DNA of 64,000 nucleotides from Utricularia gibba (taxonomy: Eukaryota; Streptophyta; Magnoliopsida; Lamiales; Lentibulariaceae): NCBI GenBank assembly GCA_002189035.1, contig NEEC01000020.1, positions 1,550,001 to 1,614,000 of the forward strand, given 5' to 3'. The number at the start of each line of letters is the position of its first letter. Within the stretch, counting starts at the first letter, position 1. This document shows, piece by piece, positions 35,171-45,734 of the stretch. The notes under the pieces are model-generated. The model saw nothing but the letters and a program-made list of their open reading frames with translations. It ran no database searches and was not told the origin of the DNA. The position numbers and the translations under genes were made by a program.

Positions 35171-35870
35171 GGTTTGGACATCCCAAGATTATAATTTCAG
35201 ATCGTGGTACCCATTTCGTTAATCAAGCTATCAAGAGTGCATTGGCCAAATATGGAGTCAACCACCGCCTATCCACAGCTAGACATCCTCAAACAAATGG
35301 AAGGGCGGAAGTATCAAATAGGGAAGTGAAGAGGATCTTGAAGCGTACCATGAACCCAAATAGGCGAGATTGAAGCTTAAGACTCCATGATGCACTTTCG
35401 GCATACCGTACAGCTTACAAGAATCCTATAGGAATGTCTCCATACCGAATGATCTATGGTAAGGCATGTCATTTTCCTTTTGAATTACATCACAGGGCAT
35501 ACTGGGCCGTCAAGTCATGCAACCTGACTAGTGATCAAACCGGAGAGAGCAGACTTTTAGACCTAAATGAGCTGGAGGAAATTCGCCTCAATGCCTACAC
35601 TAACCAGCTTCTGCACAAGGAAAAGGTAAAACGCTACCATGATGGTAAGTTGCATGGGAAGCAATTTTTAGTAGGTCAAAAGGTTCTCTTATTTGATTCC
35701 CCCTTGAAACTCTTTCCCGGTAAATTGCGTTCTTAGTGGCTTGGACCTTATGAAGTTGTGAATTTTTTTCCCTCTAGTGCTGTTATTATTCGTTCATTTG
35801 AGACAGGGAAATGCATTAAGGTGAATGGACACCGACTTAAGCCATTTTATGAGAAATTTAAGCCGCACAG
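35171..35870 (+). pseudogene. Integrase, second part, after hAT-B
   Basis: Following the 8-bp duplication, the core resumes at FGHPKIIISDRGTHF (second catalytic Asp) and reaches ARHPQTNGRAEVSN (catalytic Glu). A stop near 35372 precedes [17 protein letters not shown], then the C-terminal domain continues: [46 protein letters not shown], and past a stop near 35736, GPYEVVNFFPSSAV and VNGHRLKPFYE. The family signature matches element 1 at 14610-14942. Confidence 0.75.
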
Positions 35871-36202
35871 TGTGTGCAGCCTACTACTAGTCAAGGGCCA
35901 TTAACAGGTGTCATAGTAAGCCAAAGACTGTAAATTGGCGCTGCATGGGAGGCAACCCATGACTTTAATTTTGTAACCGTTACTCTTTTCATGTTTTCAT
36001 CACCCACTACTCCAAGTGACTTTACTTTCACCTGCCCCACGTCACCACTTACTCCCTTAACCGTTTCTACACTCAATCTCCCTAATACCGTTTGGAATTC
36101 CCATTTTCACTAACCGTTACGCCACTTCGTTCTTGTGACTTGCATTTCAATTCCTCTCATTCTCTCGCCTGAAATTCTCCGATTCTCTGATTTTTGGACC
36201 CA

Positions 36203-37534
36203 CCATGTCTAGACACCCCACATCTCTGGTTACCTAAAGCACCAGTGCTGCTAAGGCAGCAACTCAGAAGCGCCAGCCTGCTACTGCTTGACCATTGAAA
36301 AGGACCCAGCGTCGCCGCACCAACACCCAGAATTTGCTTCTATTCCCATCTCTAGGCGCTGCGACAGAGTCTGTTCCGATTGAGGCCACGCCTCTCACTA
36401 TTGTGTCTCCAGTGCTGTACCTGGAGTGGTACCCAGTTCCTGCTACTGCTACTGTTGCTGCCAACGCACCTGAGTCCTCAGAACCAAATTCCCCAGCAAC
36501 AATTTCTGCTCCCGAGAACCCGCAGCCCATACAACCGGAAGAAATTGCTGGAGAAGAAGGTACGGAAAAAGAAATTCCTATTATTCACTCATCCCCTTCT
36601 CTAGCACAGGAAGAAGATTCCCTGAAGAGATCAACATCAATGAAGAGGTTGATCTCTGGATTTCTGAAATGGTGCGTGCCGCTAATGAAGGGCCACGCCT
36701 AGAGTTCCGCCACGGAGAACAGGATGTAGAGGAAGCCACTCAGCCCACACAGCGAGGTAAAGGACAGCGCGGTCGCACAAAATTTTGGCGAGACCGAGCA
36801 CTGGAGTCCCCTGCTTGGACTCAGCTGAAAAACATTGTGAAATTTTCAGATAAGAATGCTCAACTTCTATTTAATCTCTTGACCTCGCACAGAATTTTGT
36901 TTAATCTGGCTTTAGGCTTTGTTTCTGAATCTGATTTAGCCACTACACGTTACCTCCAAGTCTTTTGTGATTATCCTGACCATTTCAATGTGCTGAATGC
37001 TTATGCTTCAATGTCTGTTTGTGAGCCCCCATTTTTTGTACCCAAACTCAAGGCCATTACTTGAGGGCACCTGCTCTTTTAGTCTTGAATAGGTATTTGG
37101 GAGGCTGTTACAGCGCAACCCGACAAGGCACCAGCATCATTGCCAAGGTGATTGTGTTCTTTCTATGGGCAATGATGAAGAAGCTCCTCATCAATTTGGG
37201 ATGGTGGATTGCCACTCAAATGCATTCCATCACTACCAAGAATGAGAGGGTGCTCCCTTTTGCCTCTCTCATCACAAAGCTCGCCCAACACTTGAAAGTG
37301 AACCTGGAAAAACAGACCCCTCAGGTAGATAATCATTTCCGTTATCTAGATTTAGATGACCTGTTTTTTTGCAGCTACCTGAAGGAGGTTGAGGGGGAGG
37401 CCATTTTTGTTCAAGCGGGTACCAAAAGTACCATTACTTCTATGCCTCCCTCCATTCTGAATCCATATGGTGCGCCAACAGACGTTCCTCTCAGCACTGC
37501 ACCTTCAAGCCCACCAAACGCACCCTACTGCTAG
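36203..37534 (+). pseudogene. Post-integrase ORF of the plus-strand Athila-like element (broken)
   Basis: It begins MSRHPTSLVT then has stops at about 36235 and 36290. The open parts are a proline/alanine/glutamate-rich region (36295-36702), then a segment with KFWRDRALESPAW and FLTSHRILFNLALGF-like hydrophobic helices (36669-37064), then 37061-37534 with LGWWIATQMHS and LPFASLITKLAQHLKV. The last part matches the minus-strand ORF at 19840-20300. Its sense orientation and place after integrase fit the extra Athila ORF (putative plant transposon protein); no membrane-fusion features are evident. Function unknown. Confidence 0.5.
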
Positions 37535-38464
37535 CTATTCAGAGTCTCCAGGAACAAGTTTCTGCGCTTTCAACGAAACTGGACACTCTTGTGGCTTCTA
37601 CTTCACACTCCTGCATGCCCCATGACTAAGGTAACCTCCGCTGCGCTTGATGATGAGGACATCCTCAAAATTAAGTGTGGCGGAGGAGTTTATGTTTCTT
37701 TTTATTTTCTAGTATTTTCTAGGCATTAGGACTTATGTGCTAAATTGTGTTGAATTTTTTTTTCTGTTTTCGTGCCTCATGTTTTGTTTTTCTTTTGTTT
37801 TTGAAAAATCCCACTATGCTCCTCAAGTACATTTGGTTCCATGAATAAAGCTATAATTTTTAGGATTGATCATGCTTAGGCTCATGAATTCCTTGCTGCT
37901 AGGAAGTTATTTTTCTTTCTAGATATCAAGTTTTTGTTGGATGATTTATGAAAGACCATAACGTGGCTATGATTACATTTTCATTCCTTGTATATATTAT
38001 GTTGTGAATAAATTTTTGTTGTTCCTATAGTGACCAGACCGAGACCGAAAAAATATATATATATATGTGAAAAAAAAGAGAGAGAAAAATAGGGGTGCCA
38101 AAGGTAAGGATGTTTGGCGAAACCGTGGTTAACACCACACATAAGGCTTCGTAATCCAAGCATTCTTCCCCAAAGCGGGGACCTCTATCTGAAAAAAAAA
38201 AAAGAGAGAGAAAAAGGTCTTGAGTCACTATAATGTATGTTCTTTGTTGTTTTGCCTTGATGTTGTTAGTGTATAAGTAATCATTGGTTAAGTCTTATTT
38301 TGATGCATGCGAACTTAAGTGGCTTGCCTTAATTTGATTGAAGGATAGGAAAAGAATGGGAGTGAACACCTGCTGTAGGATGAATGTACCTTAGTAATGC
38401 ATCATGACTTAGTTTATGCCTTTTTTCGTGGATTGATATGATTTTCATACTTGAGGACAAGCAT
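37535..38464 (+). other. 3' untranslated region of the plus-strand element
   Basis: No gene. Motifs TGAGGACATCC at about 37650 and ACTTGAGGACAAG just before the 3' LTR are typical of the 3' end of Athila/Tat elements. A purine tract beside an AT run (38041-38096) recurs at 38189-38218, about 125 bp apart. No strong polypurine tract directly touches the LTR. Confidence 0.45.
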
Positions 38465-39766
38465 GATTTAAGTATTTCATTTTGATTAGGTATTATTATG
38501 TATTAATCTAGTGCTAAGTCGCCCAATTAGGAGTCTTATTATTAAGTATTTCATTTTGCTTAGAAAATTCTCATTTTCCTATTTTGTGTATATTTTATGT
38601 CTTTTATCTCACACTTTGATCGAGGCATGTTAGGAGACTGTCATGGAGTGTTGCAGGAGTATTGCAGGTGGTCAGACTCTGAGTTTTCGTGCCTTGTACA
38701 CAAGTTGGAACGATTGTGGGCGGAAGACTTACACTGGTAAAGGCCCTGACTTACAGCATGTCAGTGTACAGCAATGATTGGGCGCAAACTTGCACGCAAA
38801 GAAAGCCTAGTGGCACACACAAGACATAAGTAATGATGGGAAAGGAACCCAAAGGAGTTAGTTTATGTGGGAAGTCATATAAAAGCCATATAGAGCACTT
38901 AGTTTCGGAACTTTTCGCACTTTAGCCTTGTACTTAGACTTGGGTGTTCTTCCTCCCTTCAAGGAGGAAGAATACTTAGTCTCCCTTTTCGTTTTCTGTT
39001 TTCCATGGCCCTTTTGGGCTAAAACCTTTAGTTTCTGGGAAGTAGATGAAGTTTTCTTCCAAGTCATGAGCAATACACTCGGTTCTTCGCTGAATTGATT
39101 TCAGATGCTGCATACTTCCACGCGTATTGTTGCAGTCTTTCTGTAACGACTCTTAGTCAAGGTCCATGAGCAGCAGGCCACTTCTCGCGGATTTTGGTGA
39201 AGATCCAGGTGAAGAGCACCAACTCTAACTCTACCGGTTCGAGGGAAGTAGTGGATTGTTTGTGGCCTAGGTACCGCGACAGTGGATAGGTTGTGACCTC
39301 GAACCTGCCACTGGCCATTGGCAACAGCTGGGCACATGCACGCAATTCGGTTTTGAAGGCAATCGAAGACAATCCTCTTGCCTTCCTAATCGTCCAAGGG
39401 GGAATCACATGAGGCTATTCTCGTGCCTCCTGGTCAATCAGAGTGTAAGGGAGAGTAGGCTATTCCTTTCTCCTATAACCAGCTATTCGGAAGAAATCAG
39501 TGAAAACCGAGGAAAGGATGGACAAAGGAAGGAGATGGAATCTGATTCCCAGGAACTGCGTCCCGTAGTCAAGGCCCATCACTTAGGTTGTATCGTTTAT
39601 TTTTGCGTCTCAAAAACCTCCTTTTACAAAACTGTGACATTTTGTAGAAGTTCTTTACAAATAACTTTCCACGAAAAACAACTCTCTGAGATCGATACTC
39701 GTACTACACTTTCTACTATTTTACGTTTTAAATATTTTAAATTTGTTGAGGAAACGACACGCAACA
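38465..39766 (+). repeat. 3' LTR of the plus-strand Athila-like element
   Basis: 1302 bp, collinear with the 5' LTR. It has one extra 9-bp stretch (GTAGATGAA at about 39041) and lacks a few bases elsewhere. It ends GCAACA and is followed by AAGAT. Confidence 0.85.
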
Positions 39767-39771
39767 AAGAT

Positions 39772-40290
39772 CAATTTCCCTATTTTGTAAGATTTCTTAA
39801 AAAATTTTCAAATGTCGTCAGTTTCAATTTCATGATATTTTTATCGAATGATGAGTTTTATATGACACTTGATTGGTTCACGGTTGTGGAAATTGAAGAT
39901 TTTGCACATGAACTTAGTGTTGGGATGCTCTACAAGATGAATGAAATTAAAAAGTTGTTTTTTATGTTAATGAATAATTCGCAAGTATATTTTGTTTTAG
40001 ATGCTAATTGAAAATTTGTATTTTGTGTTGTTTCGTTATTTACGTAAATGAAGATCAAGTGCTATGGTGAGTATATTCAATGCAAAATAAATATCAATGA
40101 AAGTTCTTGAAAAGATAGCTCTTGAACATTAAAATGAATATATGTTGTTAGAATAAAAATTAAATAGGTATAAAGTATAGTAAAATTCTTATGGGTCCCG
40201 ATTAAAATATTATAAATATGGTGCTTATGTCGTGAAAAAAATTGTTACGCATGAGTACATGTGCTGTTGGCGGGAAATTCGGTAAAATTA
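39772..40290. other. Interrupted flank between the plus-strand element and the right MULE end
   Basis: This is the continuation of what the 15-kb element split. The first 60 bases may be gag of element 2 on the minus strand, but the frame has stops. A plus-strand open stretch (39772-40011) includes SFNFMIFLSNDEFYMTLDWF, of unknown nature. Neither a 5' LTR of the minus-strand elements nor clear MULE coding is seen, so a deletion probably joined gag to MULE 3' sequence here. Confidence 0.35.
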
Positions 40291-40417
40291 GGGCAAATGG
40301 TGTAATATGCAGTAATGTTATACTAATGGATATGTAGTGTAATTTCAAAAGATATGGGTATATTGTGCAAACAAAGTGTACAATATTGGTAAGAAATATT
40401 ATTTTCCCGAATTGTAG

Positions 40418-41715
40418 CTGCTCTCCTTATTCAAATATGCACGAATACATAAATCACGAGACAAGGTGTTGATTTAGTATTCAAACCTATTTCTTTACTG
40501 ACTTACAGATCTAACTGTAAGATGATTTAGTAAATTTAAAGGAATGAATACCCAAAAATCAAAGGGGTGGTCTAGGTAGACTGGAATTAAATGGTACATT
40601 GGAGAGTATGTTCAATTAGGTAGACTAAATGAACATACTATCCGTAGAACCCTCTAAGGCACTATATTTGTATTTGATGATTTTTAGAGTTATGATATTT
40701 TGTATGAAGCTTTCATTTTTAGAGTTAATGTTAAATTCCTGTTAATTTCAGTTAAAACTTAAAATAACATTTGATAAAAAAAAATGAACATTTATATTAC
40801 AAGCACTCACTTCTTGTGTTCAACTTCAAAACCATCATACTTGTTATTTAGACTTGTAAATTATGTGCACTAAGGTTTATATATTTATTTAATATGAAAT
40901 TTAATTTCTTACAATAATTTATGAATTTTTTATTGTCAATTTGACAAGCCTGGAACATTGGACCCGATAAACCCTAACATACCTACGGCTTGACAGAAAA
41001 ATAGGATACTATGTAATACATTTTTTATATTCCACCATTCCTATGAAAAAATAATCACAAAAATCCAAACACTTATAGATCCATCTATCCGTGAGGTAGA
41101 TCAGTAGCACTCCTCTGATATGAAAATAAACATGCATCATGTGATATAATAGTAGCATTTGCAATAACAAATGTGAAGCAATGCGTCTTAACTCTAGCAT
41201 AATAGCTCTTATATAACTAGCTTTTTTAGGTGCTTGAATATTTTCTAGCTGTTTGGATCCGTCTATTTATGCTTAAGGCTTCTTTGAACATAGGGCCTAA
41301 ATAATCCCAACATGTTACATAATGCAAATATTGTATGATTGTCCCATTTTCTACAATTTTCTTCATCCTTCCATGTGAAGAGTAACAATAATTTGAGCAC
41401 CGTGCATTGAGGGGTAATGAGGTCCTGCATCGATTATCATGAGTTTTTTTCATTGTTGGTGTAATCATAAGTTTTTTCCTGAATCATTCTTGTGTGTGTT
41501 GCAATCATTAGTTGCTTGTATTTAGCTTATGAACCAATCAAATGTTTACTATTTGATACTTAATAAACTGTTCGCCTTTTTCTCCAAATGAACAGATGAA
41601 TGGATTATATAATGAGTGCTCCATTGTTTACTAATTTTTTAAGAGTAAAATTTTTATGAATCAACATTATATCGAAACCTAACTATCTTTGTCAAATAGA
41701 GGATAAGGTAATCGG
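40418..41715. other. Non-coding right flank of the MULE
   Basis: AT-rich, without credible ORFs. It is what lay next to position 9494 before the MULE landed. I see no gene, RNA or further repeat in it. Confidence 0.4.
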
Positions 41716-42485
41716 AGAGGTGGGCACAAGTACGGGTCAACCCATCAACCCAGCAAGTTGACCGTAGTGAGTTGAGTCAAATCAACTTTCATGGGTATGA
41801 GTAGCATCACCGAATCAATTCGATTTTTTTTATAACAACAAATACTTTGGGTCAATGTAATGAATCATTACCTTTCTTTTTTGTCAACCTTAATTATTAG
41901 GTCCAAGCCAGGCCATTTGATGTTTACTGTTCAAATCTCAGATTTAGGGTTTAAAAGAGTTTTACTTCTATCATTTTTCTAAACATTTTTGGTGGAAGTT
42001 TTACTATTTTGCTACTTTTCATCATTTGTGACCTTTTCTTGGCTCTATTACTCAAAAAATGATTCCAAAGTTTTTGAAATATTATGATACTATTCCTTCT
42101 ATGTTATTTGTGGTCAACATGATTGATACTCGAGTTAAAAGATTAGGCTTCCTTGCTGGTTTAAATGTGCATAATGACTTTTATAATTTTCTTAACATGA
42201 TTGTTATAGATTTGAGTGCTAAGAATATGCATTAAACTACTCTTTCAACTTTAGATTACCTATATGTGTTGTATTTCTTAATGTGGATATTGTGAAATCT
42301 GGCCAATCAGGGGTTAAAAATGGCAATGTCATGGCATCTGCCATATACAATTATTGGTCTAGGGTGCATGTTTATGCTTCTTCTATCCTGGGAACAAGAG
42401 CGAGTGAGGATGTATTGCATAATGAAATGCATTAACTAAATGGCAATAGGGGAGACAATTTTGATACACTTGATTGGTGGAAAAA
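41716..42485 (+). pseudogene. hAT relic (hAT-C): left end and C-terminal transposase
   Basis: The start GAGAGGTGGGCACAAGTACGG, followed by GGGTCAACCC and several GTTGA motifs, resembles the left end of hAT-B. At 42054 the reading MIPKFLKYYDTIPSMLFVVN matches the end of the hAT-B transposase (34252-34300). Further on, LHNEMH and FDTLDWWKND are remains of the C-terminal dimerisation domain that hAT-B lacks. Most of the transposase between end and C-terminus is deleted. An LTR begins at 42486, inside the dimerisation domain. Confidence 0.55.
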
Positions 42486-43335
42486 TGATAAACGAAAAAT
42501 CTACACATGTTGTAATATGCAATCTCTTCAATCAAATAAATTTATAACCTAATACACATTCAAGCATAATACAATTATGAACATAGTGATTAGGGTCGAA
42601 CACGAAAAGCTGATGCTTGTCATGTGATTATATATGCATACAATTAGTTTCATGATTGATAGATTTAATCTGAGCTAAGACTAAGATAGATCAATGATAA
42701 AATACATAAAGACAATATCGGGTAAGGACCAAACTTATCTAAAATGAAACAAGGTGATGCCTTGGGACTTTAAAGGAAATGCATGCTTACCACTAAATGA
42801 GCCTTGTTCTACTTACAAATCATGCATCTATCAACAAATCTTTGGTTTACCTCTAATTAGGGTTGTAAGATGAGTGTCACTTCTTACTCCTCATGGGTCT
42901 ATCCTAGTTGTTATTTATGGTTAACAAGGTAAAAAGATTTATTAGCACATTTCTTTTTTTTTTTCCCAAAGTATCTTTAAGTTCTTAGCCACTCATGCTT
43001 AAGGTAAATGAAATTTGAACATAAAACATCAACCACGTTGTACTCATATCTCAGTTCGATAACAAGCAAGAAATGTAAAAAAATCATGAGAAACTAAAAC
43101 TATCAAAAGCTACTCCTAACTAGGAGTAATATTTTTTGGAAAGAAAAGATAGTCTTCAAACATAAGCTTCGTTTTTGGATTTCTCCTTCCTTATTCTTCA
43201 TGCAAGTTCTTACGATGAGGAGATATTTTTTTTAAGAAGTCTCTGTCCCCCGTTCAATGGTCCTTCCCCCTCTTCTCTGTCTCATCATTCAAAAAATCAC
43301 CTTTTTTTCCTCTCTTGGGATTTGACTGTACTACA
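42486..43335 (-). repeat. Truncated LTR C (TGATAA...TTATCA family)
   Basis: It starts TGATAAAC in the dimerisation segment of hAT-C and follows LTR A and B to about the point GGGATTTGACTGTAC, after which the last 250 bp including the TTATCA end are missing. The following 43336-43581 is AT-rich filler without assignable content. Confidence 0.6.
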
Positions 43336-43581
43336 AACCTTTCGTCTGTATGTTTGTACATATGATATTGGCCAAACAATTTAACAAACAGTTTTCAAAA
43401 CTTTTATTTTAAATAAGTAATATATTATTGATTTGGTGTAATAATAACGAATCTTTTTTTCATATAAAATACTTTTTAGTTAATAATTTTGATATTATGA
43501 ATACAGTTTTCACAAAACAAAATTATTTTTTGTAATATTACAATAAAAATTATTGTGATTCCATTTTTTTTTTAAATTAAT

Positions 43582-44240
43582 TGATGGGTGTCGTTTCCAC
43601 AATAAATTTTAATATTTTCAAAACTTGTCAAACACAAAAGTGTATTACGGTGTCGAACGCAAGGAGTTGTTTTTTAGTGAAAGGTGATGTTACACTTAAC
43701 AGAACTGTCACGATTTGTAAATGGTTTTGGAAGTAAAAGTGCAAGAAACGTAAATGATAAAGCTTGAGTATGGGGATAAGAGGGTTGTAAGTAGACAATG
43801 GAAATAAACGTAAGCGATGAACCTTAAATAAAGCGAATGTTCTTGGGTTTGGAATCTTGTCCAAGCTTTGTCACATCTCCACTCTTATTTGATCTTCTCA
43901 AGTACTCAGTTATAAAAGTAAAGAATCGCCTACTCTCCCATACACTCTTTTGCAAGGAGGCAAAGGAATAGTCCGATGTTACTCCTTCTTAGACGTAGGT
44001 AAGAATAAGAGGTCATGCCAATGTACACTCATAGTTGTATTGCGCGCGTGTGCCTGAGTGTTGCTAATGATCCAATGAACCCAGATACGAGGTCACTATC
44101 TGTTGATCCTGAGGTAAGGCCCCAAAAAAAAACATTCTCTTTCTCTTGGTAAAAGGGCATGAGTTGGTGCTCTCCACCTCGCTCATCTCCAAAACTCACA
44201 GGTAATGATCAGCTAATTGTGAATCTTAAATAAAGGGACT
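43582..44240 (-). repeat. LTR fragment of the plus-strand Athila family, inverted
   Basis: Read on the minus strand it matches the U5 side of the LTRs at 24498 and 38465, with blocks in the same order: the GACACCC end, ...GGAGTTG..., CTACTCTCCCATACACTC near 43930, ATACGAGGTCAC near 44085, and GAGTTGGTGCTCTCCACCT near 44165. Divergence is high. Its far end is not resolved; bases 44240-44440 hold nothing I can name. Confidence 0.55.
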
Positions 44241-44439
44241 ATTATAGAAAGATTGTAACATAGTCACATGAAGGCATATGGAACATGTTCGGATTCAAGG
44301 AAGAGATAAAGATAAGATAACGAAACATAGATCTGAGAGTATTCTAACCTAGAAACCAAAGTTTCTAACTGCAAACAGCCAAAGAGTGATGGAAAAAATT
44401 GGAGAACTATAAAAATGAAAAAGACATATGATGAGATGT

Positions 44440-45252
44440 CATAAAGATAAAATGGCTAGGAATTCTAAACAATCATATCTTAAAATTAGTGAAGTGACAC
44501 CTGTAGTTTTTATGTTTGATTTAGATAAATTTGATGTTGTTTTTGTTCAATAGTTAAATTTAGGAGACTTGCTTTTTTCTGTTGTGGAAGATAAAGATTT
44601 TTTTGAATTAATGAAAACTAAGACTCAATCTGCATATAAGGGGTTTTTGAGGAAAAAAACTAGAATTATTACTTTAAATGATTTCAATATTTTACCGAAA
44701 AATTAATTTTCAATTTTGAATCTTTGAGTTCTACAAAATTTTTATTAACTTGTGATAGTTGGACCAATATAAATAATGAAAATTATATTGTCATTGCATG
44801 CTATTAGATTGATAATGATTGGAATCTACAAAAAAAAAATTAGCTTTTAATCATTCGCCTCTTCCACATTTTATTGTATAAGGTGATTATGAATGTATGT
44901 CATAAATATGGAATTTCTTCTAGAATTTTTGCAATTTCCATAGATAATGTTTTAGCTAATAACAGTGCTATATCTCTTTTGAAAATCAATTTCTTATCAT
45001 TATTAAATAGATTTTTTTTCATAATAAATGTTCCCGTCATATTGTGAATTTATGTGTTCAAAATGGATTGCATAATGTTGATTCTATCATTAGACCTTTA
45101 CATGAAATGATAGCGCATCTTAGACATTGTAGTGCAAGAAATGATGAATTGAAATGCTTATGTTCTGAGCATCATCTTGCATTCCAACATTTTTCAATTG
45201 ATTGTAAAACTAGATGGAATTCTATTATGATATGTCTGATGCATTGCTACTG
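44440..45252 (+). pseudogene. hAT transposase relic (hAT-D), central part
   Basis: Matches the middle of hAT-B: a DLLFSVVEDKDFFELM segment, LLTCDSWTNINNENYIVIAC with a stop soon after, IDNVLANNSAISLLKIN, and CSRHIVNLCVQNGLHNV with IDCKTRWNSIMICLMHC. It ends abruptly at 45252 where Tat-like sequence starts. N-terminus, end repeats and dimerisation domain are not seen. It could once have been joined to hAT-C, but the order (C-terminus first) argues against a simple interruption. Confidence 0.6.
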
Positions 45253-45470
45253 TTATGGGTGAAATCGATATCCGGTGAGAGGCCGATTTTAGGTGATAGG
45301 CGCGGTCGGGAATGCAACACTTAGTCACCTTCTTCACGGCTAGTACGATTAAAATAAGAGTGAATAGGGATTTTTTACGTGGAAACTGCCGGAGAGCCGA
45401 AAAACCACGGAGCTGCCGGAGCTCGCCGGAAAAGAGTTTCACTAGGTGGAAGTCTCCCTAACCTTTCCCG

Positions 45471-45478
45471 TATAAATA
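45471..45478 (+). promoter_or_regulatory. TATA box for the antisense ORF
   Basis: TATAAATA lies in a GC-rich setting (CCCG before, AGCGCCC after), about 257 bp before the ATG at 45735 and on the same strand as the ORF. This fits a core promoter that would transcribe the ORF against the element's own genes. Confidence 0.4.
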
Positions 45479-45734
45479 AGCGCCCTTCGCGTCAGTTCTT
45501 TCCTTTGACCTTTCTGTTGCCTGCAAGAGTTTTGTGCCCTTCGTGCTCCGTCACACTCGTCCGCCGCTCGATCGTCGCAATATCCGTCGGAAAACGTCAA
45601 TTTTCCAGGTATCATTCGGTTCTTCGTCTTTTCTGTTCGGTCTTCTGGGATTTTTGACAGGTCCCCCTTGTCGTTCTAAGTCCTTCCCTCGTCCTAACTC
45701 CTACCTCGTTCTAGGGTTTTGGGCTTCTTTGAAA

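Larger units (their letters stand above)
24498..39766 (+). mobile_element. Athila-like LTR retrotransposon, complete ends, with a hAT inside its integrase
   Basis: Two LTRs (24498-25793 and 38465-39766) start TGTTAAG/TGATTTAAG and end GCAACA. Flanking AAGAT at 24493-24497 and 39767-39771 is a perfect 5-bp target duplication. A tRNA-Asp-like primer site follows the 5' LTR. Gag, protease, RT-RNase H, integrase and a post-integrase ORF follow in order on the plus strand. Without the 4437-bp hAT it is about 10.8 kb. The first 280 bp of the two LTRs differ at about 20 places by eye, so the insertion is not recent. Every ORF has at least one frameshift or stop. Confidence 0.85.
9504..40408 (+). mobile_element. 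Mutator-like element (MULE) inflated by nested insertions
   Basis: About 110 bp at 9504-9620 match the reverse complement of about 40290-40408 at roughly 85% by eye, including an identical run TTTGTTTGCACAATATAC. Outside these ends lie GAATTGCAG (9495-9503) and GAATTGTAG (40409-40417), an 8/9 match at the 9-bp length that defines Mutator-type insertion. A plus-strand MULE transposase C-terminus lies at 11262-11811, in the right orientation between the ends. Removing the nested retroelements would leave a few kb, a normal size. The N-terminal half of the transposase is missing and seems replaced by LTR-like sequence at 9880-11258. Confidence 0.75.
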
